Assembly: GCA_013791775.1 (NCBI GenBank)
Contig: VMTE01000051.1
Location: 1 to 64,000 of the forward strand
From: Hyphomonas sp.
Lineage (GTDB): Bacteria; Pseudomonadota; Alphaproteobacteria; Caulobacterales; Hyphomonadaceae
DNA length: 64,000 bases
Reading direction: 5' to 3'
Both the position numbers and the translations under genes were made by a program. The notes under the pieces were generated by a model that saw only the letters and a program-made list of their open reading frames with translations, made no database searches and was not told the DNA's origin. Numbering within the stretch: the first letter of the stretch is position 1; the number at the start of each line of letters is the position of its first letter. Positions 37,350-45,805 of the stretch are shown here, in pieces.

Positions 37350-37483
37350 TCTGATGCATCCTCCCGCCTGCAGGCTCGCGCTGCAAATGGCTCGCCAATC
37401 AACCCGCGACCCTGCTAACAGGAGCATCCCGACTTGGCCAGCGTGGCGCGTGTCGGGTTTGGATGACGGCGGAGGACAGCATC

Positions 37484-38065
37484 ATGCGCGACCGGATCTT
37501 CTTTCCTCTCGCCGGCCTGCTTGTTGTGTTGATGGTGTTTGTTGCGCTGCAGCCGGGGATCGGCCAGTTGCCGACCGGCTCGGTCGCGGGCGACGGGGTC
37601 AACTACGACCGGATCGTGATTGAGGGGCGCTATCTCAACAAGGTGATTGCCGGTGGTGAGGCGCGCACCCGGCTGCTGCGCACGCAGGACAAGGGGTACG
37701 TGCTCCAGATCGATGCCGACGCCGACGCGCTCGCCGATGCGCCGGAGCTCGGCCCGCATTTCCGTCTGGCACCCGATATCGAGGTTCAGTTCTCCGGCCG
37801 GAAGATCCGCGCCACGGTGCGGGCGCGGCCGGCGGACGATCAGGGCGCGATGGAGATCAAGGTGAACTATTCGGCCGGCCGGGTCGGCGAGTCGGGATGG
37901 CAGGTGTTTGCGCTGCAGCCTGGCTTTACGGACTTCAGTTTCGAGTATGACGTGCCGGTCGTCTCGGGCGAGCAGGGGGTCGACTATCTTGCCGTGCGTC
38001 CGGTGGTGCCGGCGAAGCGCCGGTCAATCTTCATTGAAAGCATCGTGCTCGAACGCCTGCCCTGA
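37484..38065 (+). CDS. Hypothetical single-pass exported protein
   Basis: A 193-residue protein that I do not recognise. Residues 6-22 are a hydrophobic segment (IFFPLAGLLVVLMVFVA), probably an uncleaved membrane anchor. The rest is predicted beta-rich and soluble, with VNYDRIVIEGRYLNKVIAGGEARTRLL and GFTDFSFEYDVPVV, and may be a carbohydrate-binding-like fold. GGAGG lies seven bases before the ATG at 37484, which supports this start over 37463. It is divergent from the AGE-family gene. Confidence 0.75.
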   Translation: MRDRIFFPLAGLLVVLMVFVALQPGIGQLPTGSVAGDGVNYDRIVIEGRYLNKVIAGGEARTRLLRTQDKGYVLQIDADADALADAPELGPHFRLAPDIEVQFSGRKIRATVRARPADDQGAMEIKVNYSAGRVGESGWQVFALQPGFTDFSFEYDVPVVSGEQGVDYLAVRPVVPAKRRSIFIESIVLERLP

Positions 38066-38145
38066 GCCGGTTTACAAGCCTGCGGACTGTTGACTATCAA
38101 ACCGGCTTCGCGCTCGCGCCCGGATGCCGGCGGCTGCGCTCCAGA

Positions 38146-40326
38146 ATGAGGAACCCACATTTGCGCGCCGTTCTAATTTCCCTCACCGCCCTCGCCCTTG
38201 CTGCCTGTGCAACAGGCCCAGACCCGGAGACAACCGTGACCGCTGAAACCCAGGCTGAAACGGCCGCTTACGACGAAACGGCAGACCTCTGGCTGGAAGA
38301 GGTCGAGGGCGCAGACGCGCTCGCCTGGGTCAATGCGCAGAACACGCGCACGCTGGCCGAGCTGGAAGCCGATCCGCGCTATGCGGGTTACGAGGCGGCG
38401 GCGCTTGAGGTGCTGAATTCCAGCGAGCGCATCCCGTACGGCAATGTGCGCGACGGCCTCGTGTACAATTTCTGGCAGGATTCGGTGAACGTGCGCGGCC
38501 TGTGGCGCCGCACGACACTGGCGAGCTACGCGGCCGATGCGCCGGACTGGGAGACGATCCTCGATATCGACAAGCTCGCCGCCGATGAAGGCAAGAACTG
38601 GGTTTACAAGGGCGCCGACTGTTTCCGGCCCAAGGCGGGCGGCAAGTACAGCTGTCTCCTGTCGCTGTCGGATGGCGGCAAGGACGCGGTGATCAACCGC
38701 GAGTTCGACATCGAGACGAAATCGTTCGTGGACGGCGGGTTTGTCACGGCAGAGGCCAAGCAGGGTCTCGCCTGGGCGGGGCCGGACACGTTGCTGATCG
38801 CCACCAACTGGGGCGAGGGTACGCTGACGGAGTCCGGCTATCCGTTCATCGTCAAGCGCTGGCAGCGCGGCACGCCGGTGGAGAGCGCCGAAGAGGTGAT
38901 ACGCGGCACCGCCACGGATGTCGGCGTCTGGCCGATGACCATGAAACTGGAAGACGGCCGCATTCTGCAGGGCGCGGTGCAGGCCGAGACCTTCTTCACC
39001 TCGAAATACTTCTGGTTCCCGGAAGGCGAAACCGGGGCGGTGCAATGGCCGCTGCCGCTGAAAGCGTCGCCGAAGGGCATCTACAAGGGCCAGTTCCTGT
39101 TCACGCTGGAGCAGGACTGGACACCCGACGGGCAGGACGCGTTCAAGGCGGGCGATCTTGTCGCGTTCGAACTCGACGCCTTCCTGACCACGCGCGCGCT
39201 GCCGCCGGTCAGCCTCGTCTTCCGGCCGTCGGCCACGCAGGCCGTTGACGGCGTCGCCGTCGCGAAAGGGGCCGCCCTGCTGGCGATCAGCGACAATGTC
39301 GTGGGCAAGGTGTTGCGGCTCGAGCCTTCGGACGGCGGCTGGACCACCGCGCCAATCACCCTGCCGGGCTCCGGCCAGGTCGGGATTGCCTTCGCGGACC
39401 AGGACGAAACGGCGGTGTTCCTCAACTACGAGGACTTCCTGACGCCGGATTCGCTGCTGAGCTATGACATCACGACCGGTGACGCGGCGACCCTCAAGAG
39501 CCTGCCGGCGAAGTTCGATACCGAAGGCCTGAAGGTCGAGCAGCACTTTGCGACCTCGAAGGACGGCACGCAGGTGCCCTACTTCATCGTTCACCGCGAA
39601 GACATGAAGCTCGACGCGGCGACGCCGACCCTGCTCTATGGGTATGGCGGGTTCCAGGTGTCGATGACGCCGGGCTACAGCCCGGTCACCGGCCGGCTCT
39701 GGCTGGAGCAGGGCGGGGTCTATGTGCTGGCCAATATCCGGGGCGGCGGGGAGTTCGGACCGAACTGGCACCAGGCGGGCCTCAAGCTGAACCGCCAGCG
39801 CATCTATGATGACTTCATTGCGGTCGGCGAAGACCTCGTGGCGCGCAAGATCACAAGCCCTGAACATCTCGGCATCATGGGCGGCTCGAATGGCGGCCTG
39901 CTGATGGGCGTGATGCTGAACCAGCGGCCGGACCTCTGGAACGCCGTCGTCGTTCAGGTGCCGCTGCTCGACATGCTGCGCTACCACCTGTTGCTGGCGG
40001 GCGCCTCATGGGTCGGCGAGTATGGCTCGCCCGACATTGCCGAGGAGCGCGCTTTCCTCGAGACAATCTCGCCCTACCAGAACTTCGATGCGTCGAAGCC
40101 GTACCCCGTGCCGTTCTTCGTCACCTCGACCAAGGATGACCGGGTGCACCCGGGCCATGCCCGCAAGATGGCGAAACGCTTCGAAGAGGCCGGCCTGCCG
40201 TTCCTGTATTTCGAGAACACCGATGGCGGCCACGCGGCCGCCGCCGATCAGACGGCCCGCGCCAAACGCTCGGCGCTGGAATACACCTACCTCGCCCGGC
40301 AACTGTTTCCGAAAACTGGAAACTAG
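38146..40326 (+). CDS. Prolyl oligopeptidase family serine peptidase, lipoprotein
   Basis: A 726-residue enzyme of peptidase family S9A that cuts short proline-containing peptides. The N-terminus is a lipoprotein signal ending in LALAAC with Cys21, so it is probably periplasmic and membrane-tethered. The middle is a beta-propeller, and the C-terminal alpha/beta-hydrolase has the nucleophile Ser in GGSNGG, Asp in TKDDRVHPGHARKMA and His in NTDGGHAAA. It is complete, with all three catalytic residues visible. Confidence 0.95.
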   Translation: MRNPHLRAVLISLTALALAACATGPDPETTVTAETQAETAAYDETADLWLEEVEGADALAWVNAQNTRTLAELEADPRYAGYEAAALEVLNSSERIPYGNVRDGLVYNFWQDSVNVRGLWRRTTLASYAADAPDWETILDIDKLAADEGKNWVYKGADCFRPKAGGKYSCLLSLSDGGKDAVINREFDIETKSFVDGGFVTAEAKQGLAWAGPDTLLIATNWGEGTLTESGYPFIVKRWQRGTPVESAEEVIRGTATDVGVWPMTMKLEDGRILQGAVQAETFFTSKYFWFPEGETGAVQWPLPLKASPKGIYKGQFLFTLEQDWTPDGQDAFKAGDLVAFELDAFLTTRALPPVSLVFRPSATQAVDGVAVAKGAALLAISDNVVGKVLRLEPSDGGWTTAPITLPGSGQVGIAFADQDETAVFLNYEDFLTPDSLLSYDITTGDAATLKSLPAKFDTEGLKVEQHFATSKDGTQVPYFIVHREDMKLDAATPTLLYGYGGFQVSMTPGYSPVTGRLWLEQGGVYVLANIRGGGEFGPNWHQAGLKLNRQRIYDDFIAVGEDLVARKITSPEHLGIMGGSNGGLLMGVMLNQRPDLWNAVVVQVPLLDMLRYHLLLAGASWVGEYGSPDIAEERAFLETISPYQNFDASKPYPVPFFVTSTKDDRVHPGHARKMAKRFEEAGLPFLYFENTDGGHAAAADQTARAKRSALEYTYLARQLFPKTGN

Positions 40327-40377
40327 TCGCGCCCTCGTGATTTGTCCGGGCGCGCCGGTTATGGCACGAATAGCGCC

Positions 40378-40968
40378 ATGAAACTCGACGCGCCCGGTCT
40401 TGAGGTTGCGGGTGTGCGGTTGGATCTTCTCACGGAGGCCCATCGCACGGCGCTCGCGGAGTCCGGCGCGGTAGAGGCGATGTGGCAGTGGATGCCGGTC
40501 ATCCCCACGGGCACCAATTTCAAGGCCTATTTCGACCACACGCTGGCCGACGCGCTGACCGGCCGGTCGGTGCCGTTTGCCGTCACACGCATGTCGGACG
40601 GCGCCTTTGCGGGGGTCGCCGCCTATCTCGATATTTCCCGCACGCACCGGCGCCTGCGCATCGGATACCAGTGGCATCCCAAGGAGATGCGCAGCGGCGT
40701 TGTGCCGGCAGCCACCGCGCTGGCGCTGATCGGCCGGGCCAAGGCTTGCCGCATCCGCCGCATCGAATACCTGATCGATGAAGAGAATATCCCGGCGATC
40801 AAGTCGGTCGAGCGCCTCGGCGCCACGCGGGAAGGCTTGCTGCGCAGCCACATGCGCGTCGCCAAGGGCACCTGGGCCAACATGGCGGTCTATTCCCTCG
40901 TGGATACGGAGATCCGCACCGCCATGACGCTGCTGCAGGACCGGGTCCGGGCCCTGCAGGTTGCTTGA
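40378..40968 (+). CDS. GNAT family N-acetyltransferase (RimJ/RimL-like)
   Basis: A 196-residue acetyl-CoA-dependent acyltransferase. VAGVRLDLLTEAHRTALAES is the usual start of this group, GYQWHPKEMRSGVVPAATALALI holds the acetyl-CoA-binding part, and DEENIPAIKSVERLGATREGLLRSHM is the conserved Asn-x-x-Ser-x-x-x-x-Glu region. I chose the ATG at 40378. Targets could be a ribosomal protein N-terminus or a small molecule. Confidence 0.9.
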   Translation: MKLDAPGLEVAGVRLDLLTEAHRTALAESGAVEAMWQWMPVIPTGTNFKAYFDHTLADALTGRSVPFAVTRMSDGAFAGVAAYLDISRTHRRLRIGYQWHPKEMRSGVVPAATALALIGRAKACRIRRIEYLIDEENIPAIKSVERLGATREGLLRSHMRVAKGTWANMAVYSLVDTEIRTAMTLLQDRVRALQVA

Positions 40969-41121
40969 CCTGTGGAATGCGCCGTGCTTTACGGCCCCCA
41001 CATCTCGCGCAATTTGATAAGCGCGCCCTGACTGGCCCTTGAGGCAAGCGGGGCCCCCCGCCCGGCGAAGTTTCGCTCAGCGGGGCTTTTCGGCTTTGCG
41101 CGTCATGAGGAGACGGAAGCG

Positions 41122-42612
41122 ATGTTCGACACCCTGAGCGAACGCCTTGGCAGTATCTTTGACGGCCTGACCGGGCGCGGCGCGCTGTCCGAAAAGGACG
41201 TCAGCGAAGCCTTGCGCGAAATCCGGGTGGCGCTGCTCGAGGCCGACGTCGCCTTGCCGGTGGTGAAGGACTTCATCGAAACGGTGCGGGCGCGCGCGGT
41301 CGGCGAGGAAGTCATCCGCTCGGTTCGCCCGGGCCAGCAGGTCATCAAGATCGTCTATGACGCCCTCGTCGAAATGCTCGGCGCGGATGAGGAAGAGTCC
41401 CACCTGCGCGTTGATGTTCCGCCGGCCGTCGTGATGATGGCCGGCCTTCAGGGTTCGGGTAAAACGACGACGACAGGCAAGATCGCCAAGCGCCTTGCCG
41501 ACCGGGGCAAGAAGCGCGTGCTGCTCGCCTCGCTCGACGTGCGCCGCCCGGCCGCCATGGAACAGCTGGCAGTCCTTGCCCAGCAGGCCGGCCCGAACGT
41601 TTCGTCCCTCCCGATCATCCCCGGCCAGCTGCCTGCGGACATCGCGCGGCGCGCCGTGCAGGCTGCCAAGATCGGCGGCTACGACGTCCTCTTCCTCGAT
41701 ACGGCGGGCCGCACCTCGATCGACGAGCAGATGATGAGCGAGGCGGCCGAGATTGCCGCCATTGCCAACCCGTCGGAAGTGCTGCTGGTCGCCGATGCGC
41801 TGACCGGTCAGGACGCCGTGGAAACCGCGCGGCGCTTCCATGAGCGCCTGCCGCTGACCGGACTCGTCCTGACACGGATGGACGGCGACGGACGCGGCGG
41901 CGCGGCGCTGTCGATGCGCGCGGTTACCGGCCTGCCGATCAAGTTCCTCGGCGTCGGCGAAAAGCTGGACGGTCTCGACACCTTCGATGCCAAGCGCATT
42001 GCGGGCCGTATTCTCGGGCAAGGCGACATTGTCAGCCTGGTCGAAAAAGCGGCCGAGCAGATGGACGCCGAAAAAGCCGAGCGCATGGCCGCGAAGCTCA
42101 AGAAGGGCGAATTCGACCTCGACGACCTGGCGGAACAATTGCGCCAGATGCAGCGCATGGGCGGCCTCGGCGGCATCATGGGCATGATGCCGGGCGCACG
42201 CAAAGCCAAGGAAGCGATGGCGAATGCCAATCTCGACGACCGGGTTCTGAAGCGCCAGGAGGCGATCATCCTGTCGATGACGAAAACCGAACGCCGCAAG
42301 CCGGCCGTGCTGAACGCTTCGCGCCGCAAACGGATTGCCGCCGGCGCCGGCGTCGATGTGTCGGACGTCAACAAGCTCCTGAAGATGCATCTCCAGATGG
42401 CGACCATGATGAAGAAGATGCGCACCAAGGGCGGCATGAAAAGCATGCTCGGTGCCGCGCAGGCCGCCGGCCTCTCGCCCGCTGACCTCGCCAAGATGGG
42501 CGGCATGGGCGGCGGCGGGGGCCTGCCGGGTCTCGGCGGACCTTCCGCAGGCGGACTACCCGGCCTCGGTGGCGGCTCGCTGCCCGGCCTTCCCGGGAGC
42601 AAGAAGAAATGA
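41122..42612 (+). CDS. ffh: Signal recognition particle protein Ffh
   Basis: GTPase that binds signal sequences of nascent membrane proteins with SRP RNA. It has an N domain, a G domain with GLQGSGKTTTTGKIA, DTAGRTSIDEQMM and LTRMDGDGRGGAAL, and a methionine-rich M domain with GGIMGMMPG and KMHLQMATMMKKM. The 496 residues include a C-terminal glycine/proline-rich tail (GLPGLGG repeats) beyond the usual end. It starts a transcript that runs through the chorismate mutase gene to rpsP. No SRP RNA gene was found nearby. Confidence 0.98.
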   Translation: MFDTLSERLGSIFDGLTGRGALSEKDVSEALREIRVALLEADVALPVVKDFIETVRARAVGEEVIRSVRPGQQVIKIVYDALVEMLGADEEESHLRVDVPPAVVMMAGLQGSGKTTTTGKIAKRLADRGKKRVLLASLDVRRPAAMEQLAVLAQQAGPNVSSLPIIPGQLPADIARRAVQAAKIGGYDVLFLDTAGRTSIDEQMMSEAAEIAAIANPSEVLLVADALTGQDAVETARRFHERLPLTGLVLTRMDGDGRGGAALSMRAVTGLPIKFLGVGEKLDGLDTFDAKRIAGRILGQGDIVSLVEKAAEQMDAEKAERMAAKLKKGEFDLDDLAEQLRQMQRMGGLGGIMGMMPGARKAKEAMANANLDDRVLKRQEAIILSMTKTERRKPAVLNASRRKRIAAGAGVDVSDVNKLLKMHLQMATMMKKMRTKGGMKSMLGAAQAAGLSPADLAKMGGMGGGGGLPGLGGPSAGGLPGLGGGSLPGLPGSKKK

Positions 42613-42920
42613 CCCACCCCGACCAGACCCTCGCCCTGTTCCAGCTGAACCAGCTTCGCTCGTCCATCGACAACATGGACTCGATCCTGATCCACACGCT
42701 GGCCGAACGCTTCAAGCTGACCCAGGAAGTCGGCAAGCTGAAGGCGCTGCACGATATGCCGCCGGCGGACAAATCCCGCGAGTCCGAGCAGATTGACCGC
42801 CTCAAGCGCCTCGCCAACGAGTCCGGCCTCGATCCGGCTTTCGCCGAGAAAATCATCGCCTTCATCGTGGCGGAAGTGATCCGCCACCATGAACAGATCC
42901 GTGGCCGTGAGGCCGAATAG
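42609..42920 (+). CDS. Chorismate mutase (AroQ type)
   Basis: A 103-residue all-helical enzyme that converts chorismate to prephenate for Phe and Tyr synthesis. The helix LNQLRSSIDNMDSILIHTLAERFKLTQEVGKLK, with its arginine and lysine residues, is typical of AroQ. The start overlaps the ffh stop by four bases and it is 40 bases upstream of rpsP, so all three genes are probably co-transcribed; such an arrangement is common in Alphaproteobacteria. Confidence 0.93.
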   Translation: MTHPDQTLALFQLNQLRSSIDNMDSILIHTLAERFKLTQEVGKLKALHDMPPADKSRESEQIDRLKRLANESGLDPAFAEKIIAFIVAEVIRHHEQIRGREAE

Positions 42921-42960
42921 ACCAAGAACCCCGAGAGACAAGACTTAACAGGAGATCCCC

Positions 42961-43362
42961 ATGTCACTCAAAATCAGGCTCGCCCGCGGCGGGTCCAAGA
43001 AACGCCCCTTCTACTCGATCGTCGTGGCCGATGCGCGCGCCCCGCGTGACGGCCGCTTCATCGAGAAGATCGGCACCTATGATCCGCGCCTCGCGAAAGA
43101 TTCCGCCGAGCGCGTGAAGGTCGATGCGGTCAAGGCTGCCGACTGGATCAAGAAGGGCGCCCAGCCGACAGAGCGCGTGCTGCGCTTCCTCTCGAAAGTC
43201 GAAGTGGACGGCAAACCTGTGGCGACGTTCACCAACGGCAACAACCCGAAAAAGGGCGAACCCGGCAAGAAAGCCCAGGAACGTGCCAAGGAGCGCGCCG
43301 GCAAGGCCGCCGCGAAGGCCGCCGCTGCCGCTGCGCCGGTTGAGGCCGCCGAAGCCGAATAG
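42961..43362 (+). CDS. rpsP: 30S ribosomal protein bS16
   Basis: Small-subunit ribosomal protein. The N-terminus [41 protein letters not shown] is unmistakable. At 133 residues it exceeds the usual 80-90 core because of a Lys/Ala-rich tail after about residue 95, common in Alphaproteobacteria. A strong intrinsic terminator follows 31 bases later, so transcription from ffh probably ends here rather than continuing to rimM. Confidence 0.98.
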   Translation: MSLKIRLARGGSKKRPFYSIVVADARAPRDGRFIEKIGTYDPRLAKDSAERVKVDAVKAADWIKKGAQPTERVLRFLSKVEVDGKPVATFTNGNNPKKGEPGKKAQERAKERAGKAAAKAAAAAAPVEAAEAE

Positions 43363-43393
43363 GCTGATCGCCGGCAGGCGCGCAGTTCACCAG

Positions 43394-43426
43394 AAGGTCG
43401 GCGTCCCCTGGGCGCCGGCCTTTTGT
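43394..43426 (+). terminator. Intrinsic terminator after rpsP
   Basis: AAGGTCGGCG, a 9-base loop and CGCCGGCCTT form a 10-pair stem ending in TTTT. It closes the ffh-chorismate mutase-rpsP unit and separates it from the crystallin genes and rimM. Confidence 0.85.
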
Positions 43427-43514
43427 ATTTGGGCGGTGCGTTCGTGCGGGACGGGAACGGAACACGGCCTGGGGCGTTAATACCGTATCGACCCCTCAAA
43501 CGGAGATTCTGCCC

Positions 43515-44180
43515 GTGATCCGCCCCTCCAAATTGCTCGCAGGCGCCGCCTGCATCGCCGCTCTCGTCATTCCCGCCTGTGTCTCCGGCGGCTACGGACC
43601 AGGCTACGGCGGAATCGAGCGCAGCGAGGTGGTGGTGCACGAGGGCGAAAACTATTCCGGCACCGCGCAGTCATTCGACGGGGCGGTGCCGGATTTCGTG
43701 GAGTACCGCCTGAATGATGCGATCTCCTCGATCCGGATCAATTCCGGCAGTTGGGAAGTCTGCACGGATGCCAATTTCCGTGGGCGGTGCGAAGTGCTGA
43801 CGTCCAGCACGCCCAGCCTCCGGGCCCTGCAAATGAACAACAACATTTCATCCATGCGTCCGGTGGACGGTTACGGCTATCCGCCCGGACAGGCCGGTCC
43901 CGGCTATGGCAGCCTCACCTTGTTTTCGCAGACTGGACTTCGCGGTGACGCGCTGACCGTGAACCGGGACGAGCCGAACCTGTCGCGGGCCGGCTTCAAC
44001 GACCGCGCGCGCAGCGTCGATGTGCGCTCGGGCGTGTGGGCAGTCTGCGCGGACGGCAATTATCTAGGCCGGTGCGTCACGCTCGACCGGCCGGTGAGTG
44101 ATCTCAGGGATGCCGGGCTTTCGGGCAGCATCTCCTCGGTCCGCCTCCTGCCGGATAACCGGCATCGCCGCGGGTACTGA
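43515..44180 (+). CDS. Exported beta/gamma-crystallin domain protein 1
   Basis: A 221-residue exported protein with two beta/gamma-crystallin domains, about residues 37-115 and 132-212. Each has a Greek-key pattern ending in GxWxVCxDxNxxGRC and ISSxR. The first domain has two canonical calcium-clamp motifs of the form N/D-N/D-x-x-S/T-S: NDAISS (67-72) and NNNISS (108-113). In the second the clamps are altered (NDRARS, SGSISS). The signal ends near IPAC with Cys22, a possible but imperfect lipobox (Pro at -2). The start is GTG with GGAG upstream. It lies between rpsP and rimM. Function unknown. Confidence 0.85.
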   Translation: MIRPSKLLAGAACIAALVIPACVSGGYGPGYGGIERSEVVVHEGENYSGTAQSFDGAVPDFVEYRLNDAISSIRINSGSWEVCTDANFRGRCEVLTSSTPSLRALQMNNNISSMRPVDGYGYPPGQAGPGYGSLTLFSQTGLRGDALTVNRDEPNLSRAGFNDRARSVDVRSGVWAVCADGNYLGRCVTLDRPVSDLRDAGLSGSISSVRLLPDNRHRRGY

Positions 44181-44270
44181 TCCGCCGGGCTGAACGGCGG
44201 CCAACAAGCTCCGCATTGTCCGTTCAGGTGGGCTGCGGCAGAAATGTCTCTGTTTTCTGGAGACTGTGCC

Positions 44271-45155
44271 ATGCCCCGTGATATTCTCGCCCAATCGCTT
44301 CTCGCCGCCGCCTTCCTGGTGATGGCGGCCGCGCCCGGGGCGCAGGCCCAGAAGGATGAGGTGGAAGCCTTCCGGCGCGGCCCGCCGCCGGCGAACGGTC
44401 CGGCCGAGATCACCCTCTTTGCCGATACCGGCCTGCGCGGCGCGTCGGTCACGCTGACGGGCGACCAGACGAGTTTCAGCCGGCTCCGCTTCAACGACAC
44501 GGCGCGCAGCGTCGAGGTCAAGGGCGGCGTCTGGCTCCTGTGCTCGGACAGCAACCTGAAGGGCCGCTGCGAATACGTTGACCGCACGGTGCGCAATCTC
44601 GGGGAGATCGGCCTGTCGGGCAATATCTCGTCGGCCCAGGTCACCGCCTATGACCGTGGCCCGCGCAGCTATGACATCGCCTTCTTCGCCAACCGGGATT
44701 TCCGCGGACCCTTCCTCGGCTTCGATGAAGGTGAGGCGCGCCTCAGCCAGTTCCGCTTCAACGACACGGCCGGCTCGGTCCTGATCACGCGCGGCACCTG
44801 GCTGGTCTGCGCCGACAACGACTATCGCGGCACTTGCGAACTCCTGGATGCGTCGGTCAGTGATCTGGGCGCCATCACCCTGAATGATGCGATCTCGTCG
44901 TTCCGCCGGTATGATGAGCGCCGCGAGGGGCCGTGGCGCCGGCCGGTACCGGACCCCTTCTATCCACCCGGCCCGGGCGGCGGAGCAGGGGGCTTCGAGG
45001 GCGAACAGTCGGTGTTCTTCCCGGCGCCGACCTATCGCGGGGCCCGCATTTCCAACCGCGACGGCGCAGCAACCCGGTTTTGCCAGGACAACGGTTTTGA
45101 CGAGGCCGCATATAAAGCACCGGGGCCTGTTCTCTCGGACGTGGTCTGCCGCTAG
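44271..45155 (+). CDS. Exported beta/gamma-crystallin domain protein 2
   Basis: A 294-residue exported protein. The signal peptide is residues 1-26 (QSLLAAAFLVMAAAPGAQAQ). Two crystallin domains span about 46-123 and 134-212, with the paired cysteines GVWLLCSDSNLKGRC and GTWLVCADNDYRGTC. The canonical clamp NDAISS is at 205-210; the others are degenerate (NDTARS, NDTAGS, SGNISS). A Pro/Gly linker leads to a short C-terminal module (about 245-294) with Cys271 and Cys293. The ATG at 44271 has GGAG eight bases upstream. rimM starts ten bases after its stop. Confidence 0.87.
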   Translation: MPRDILAQSLLAAAFLVMAAAPGAQAQKDEVEAFRRGPPPANGPAEITLFADTGLRGASVTLTGDQTSFSRLRFNDTARSVEVKGGVWLLCSDSNLKGRCEYVDRTVRNLGEIGLSGNISSAQVTAYDRGPRSYDIAFFANRDFRGPFLGFDEGEARLSQFRFNDTAGSVLITRGTWLVCADNDYRGTCELLDASVSDLGAITLNDAISSFRRYDERREGPWRRPVPDPFYPPGPGGGAGGFEGEQSVFFPAPTYRGARISNRDGAATRFCQDNGFDEAAYKAPGPVLSDVVCR

Positions 45156-45164
45156 AAGCGGCGC

Positions 45165-45725
45165 ATGGCAGCCAAAACCCCTGACAGACTGATTGCTGTG
45201 GGCGTCCTGAGGGGCGCCCATGGTGTTCGCGGCGAAGTCCGCGTGAAGAGCCTCACAGCCGATCCGGAGGCCCTGTTCGGCTATGGACCGCTGACGGATG
45301 AACACGGCGCCGTCGTGCTCACGCCGAAATCCGCCCGGCCGGGCAAGGACCATTTCATCGTCCGGCCAAAGGAGATGAAGCAGAAGGAAGAATGGGACGC
45401 CCTGCGCGGCCGCCTGCTGCATGTGCCGCGCGCCCGTCTTCCCGAGGCCGGGGACGATGAGTTCTACATCGAGGATCTCGCCGGGCTGGACGTGTTCACC
45501 GGCGGCGATGCGCCGGCCGGGCGCGTGCGCTCGGTCCAGAATTTCGGGTCCGGCGATCTGCTCGAAGTCGAGGTGACCGGCCTTCCGGCAACCGTGTTCG
45601 TGCCGTTCACCCGCGCCGATGTGCCCGTCATCGACATGGCCGCGCGCCGCGTGATGATCCCGGACCTGGCGGTCTGGAGCGAGCCGGGAAGTGATGACCC
45701 GGCCGGAGACGAGTGCAGCCAATAG
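45165..45725 (+). CDS. rimM: Ribosome maturation factor RimM
   Basis: Binds S19 and helps 30S subunit maturation. The N-terminal RimM domain has VGVLRGAHGVRGEVRVKSLT, the usual signature, and the C-terminal PRC-barrel has EFYIEDLAGLDVF and LLEVEVTGLPATVFVPFT. The 186 residues are normal. In most bacteria it lies directly between rpsP and trmD; here it is 1.8 kb from rpsP and 5.2 kb from trmD. It starts ten bases after crystallin gene 2 and is probably co-transcribed with it. Confidence 0.96.
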   Translation: MAAKTPDRLIAVGVLRGAHGVRGEVRVKSLTADPEALFGYGPLTDEHGAVVLTPKSARPGKDHFIVRPKEMKQKEEWDALRGRLLHVPRARLPEAGDDEFYIEDLAGLDVFTGGDAPAGRVRSVQNFGSGDLLEVEVTGLPATVFVPFTRADVPVIDMAARRVMIPDLAVWSEPGSDDPAGDECSQ

Positions 45726-45805
45726 CCGTGTTTCGGCGCCGCATGTTGCGCGGGGTTCATATCCCGCATGTCATTCTGCAGGTGTAATGGACGAAAGGAG
45801 TCCGC

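Noticed and set aside
40969-41121. Possible SRP RNA gene or terminator upstream of ffh
   Set aside because: No conserved SRP RNA loop sequence was found, and the GC-rich stem near 41055-41090 has long unpaired parts; kept unannotated.
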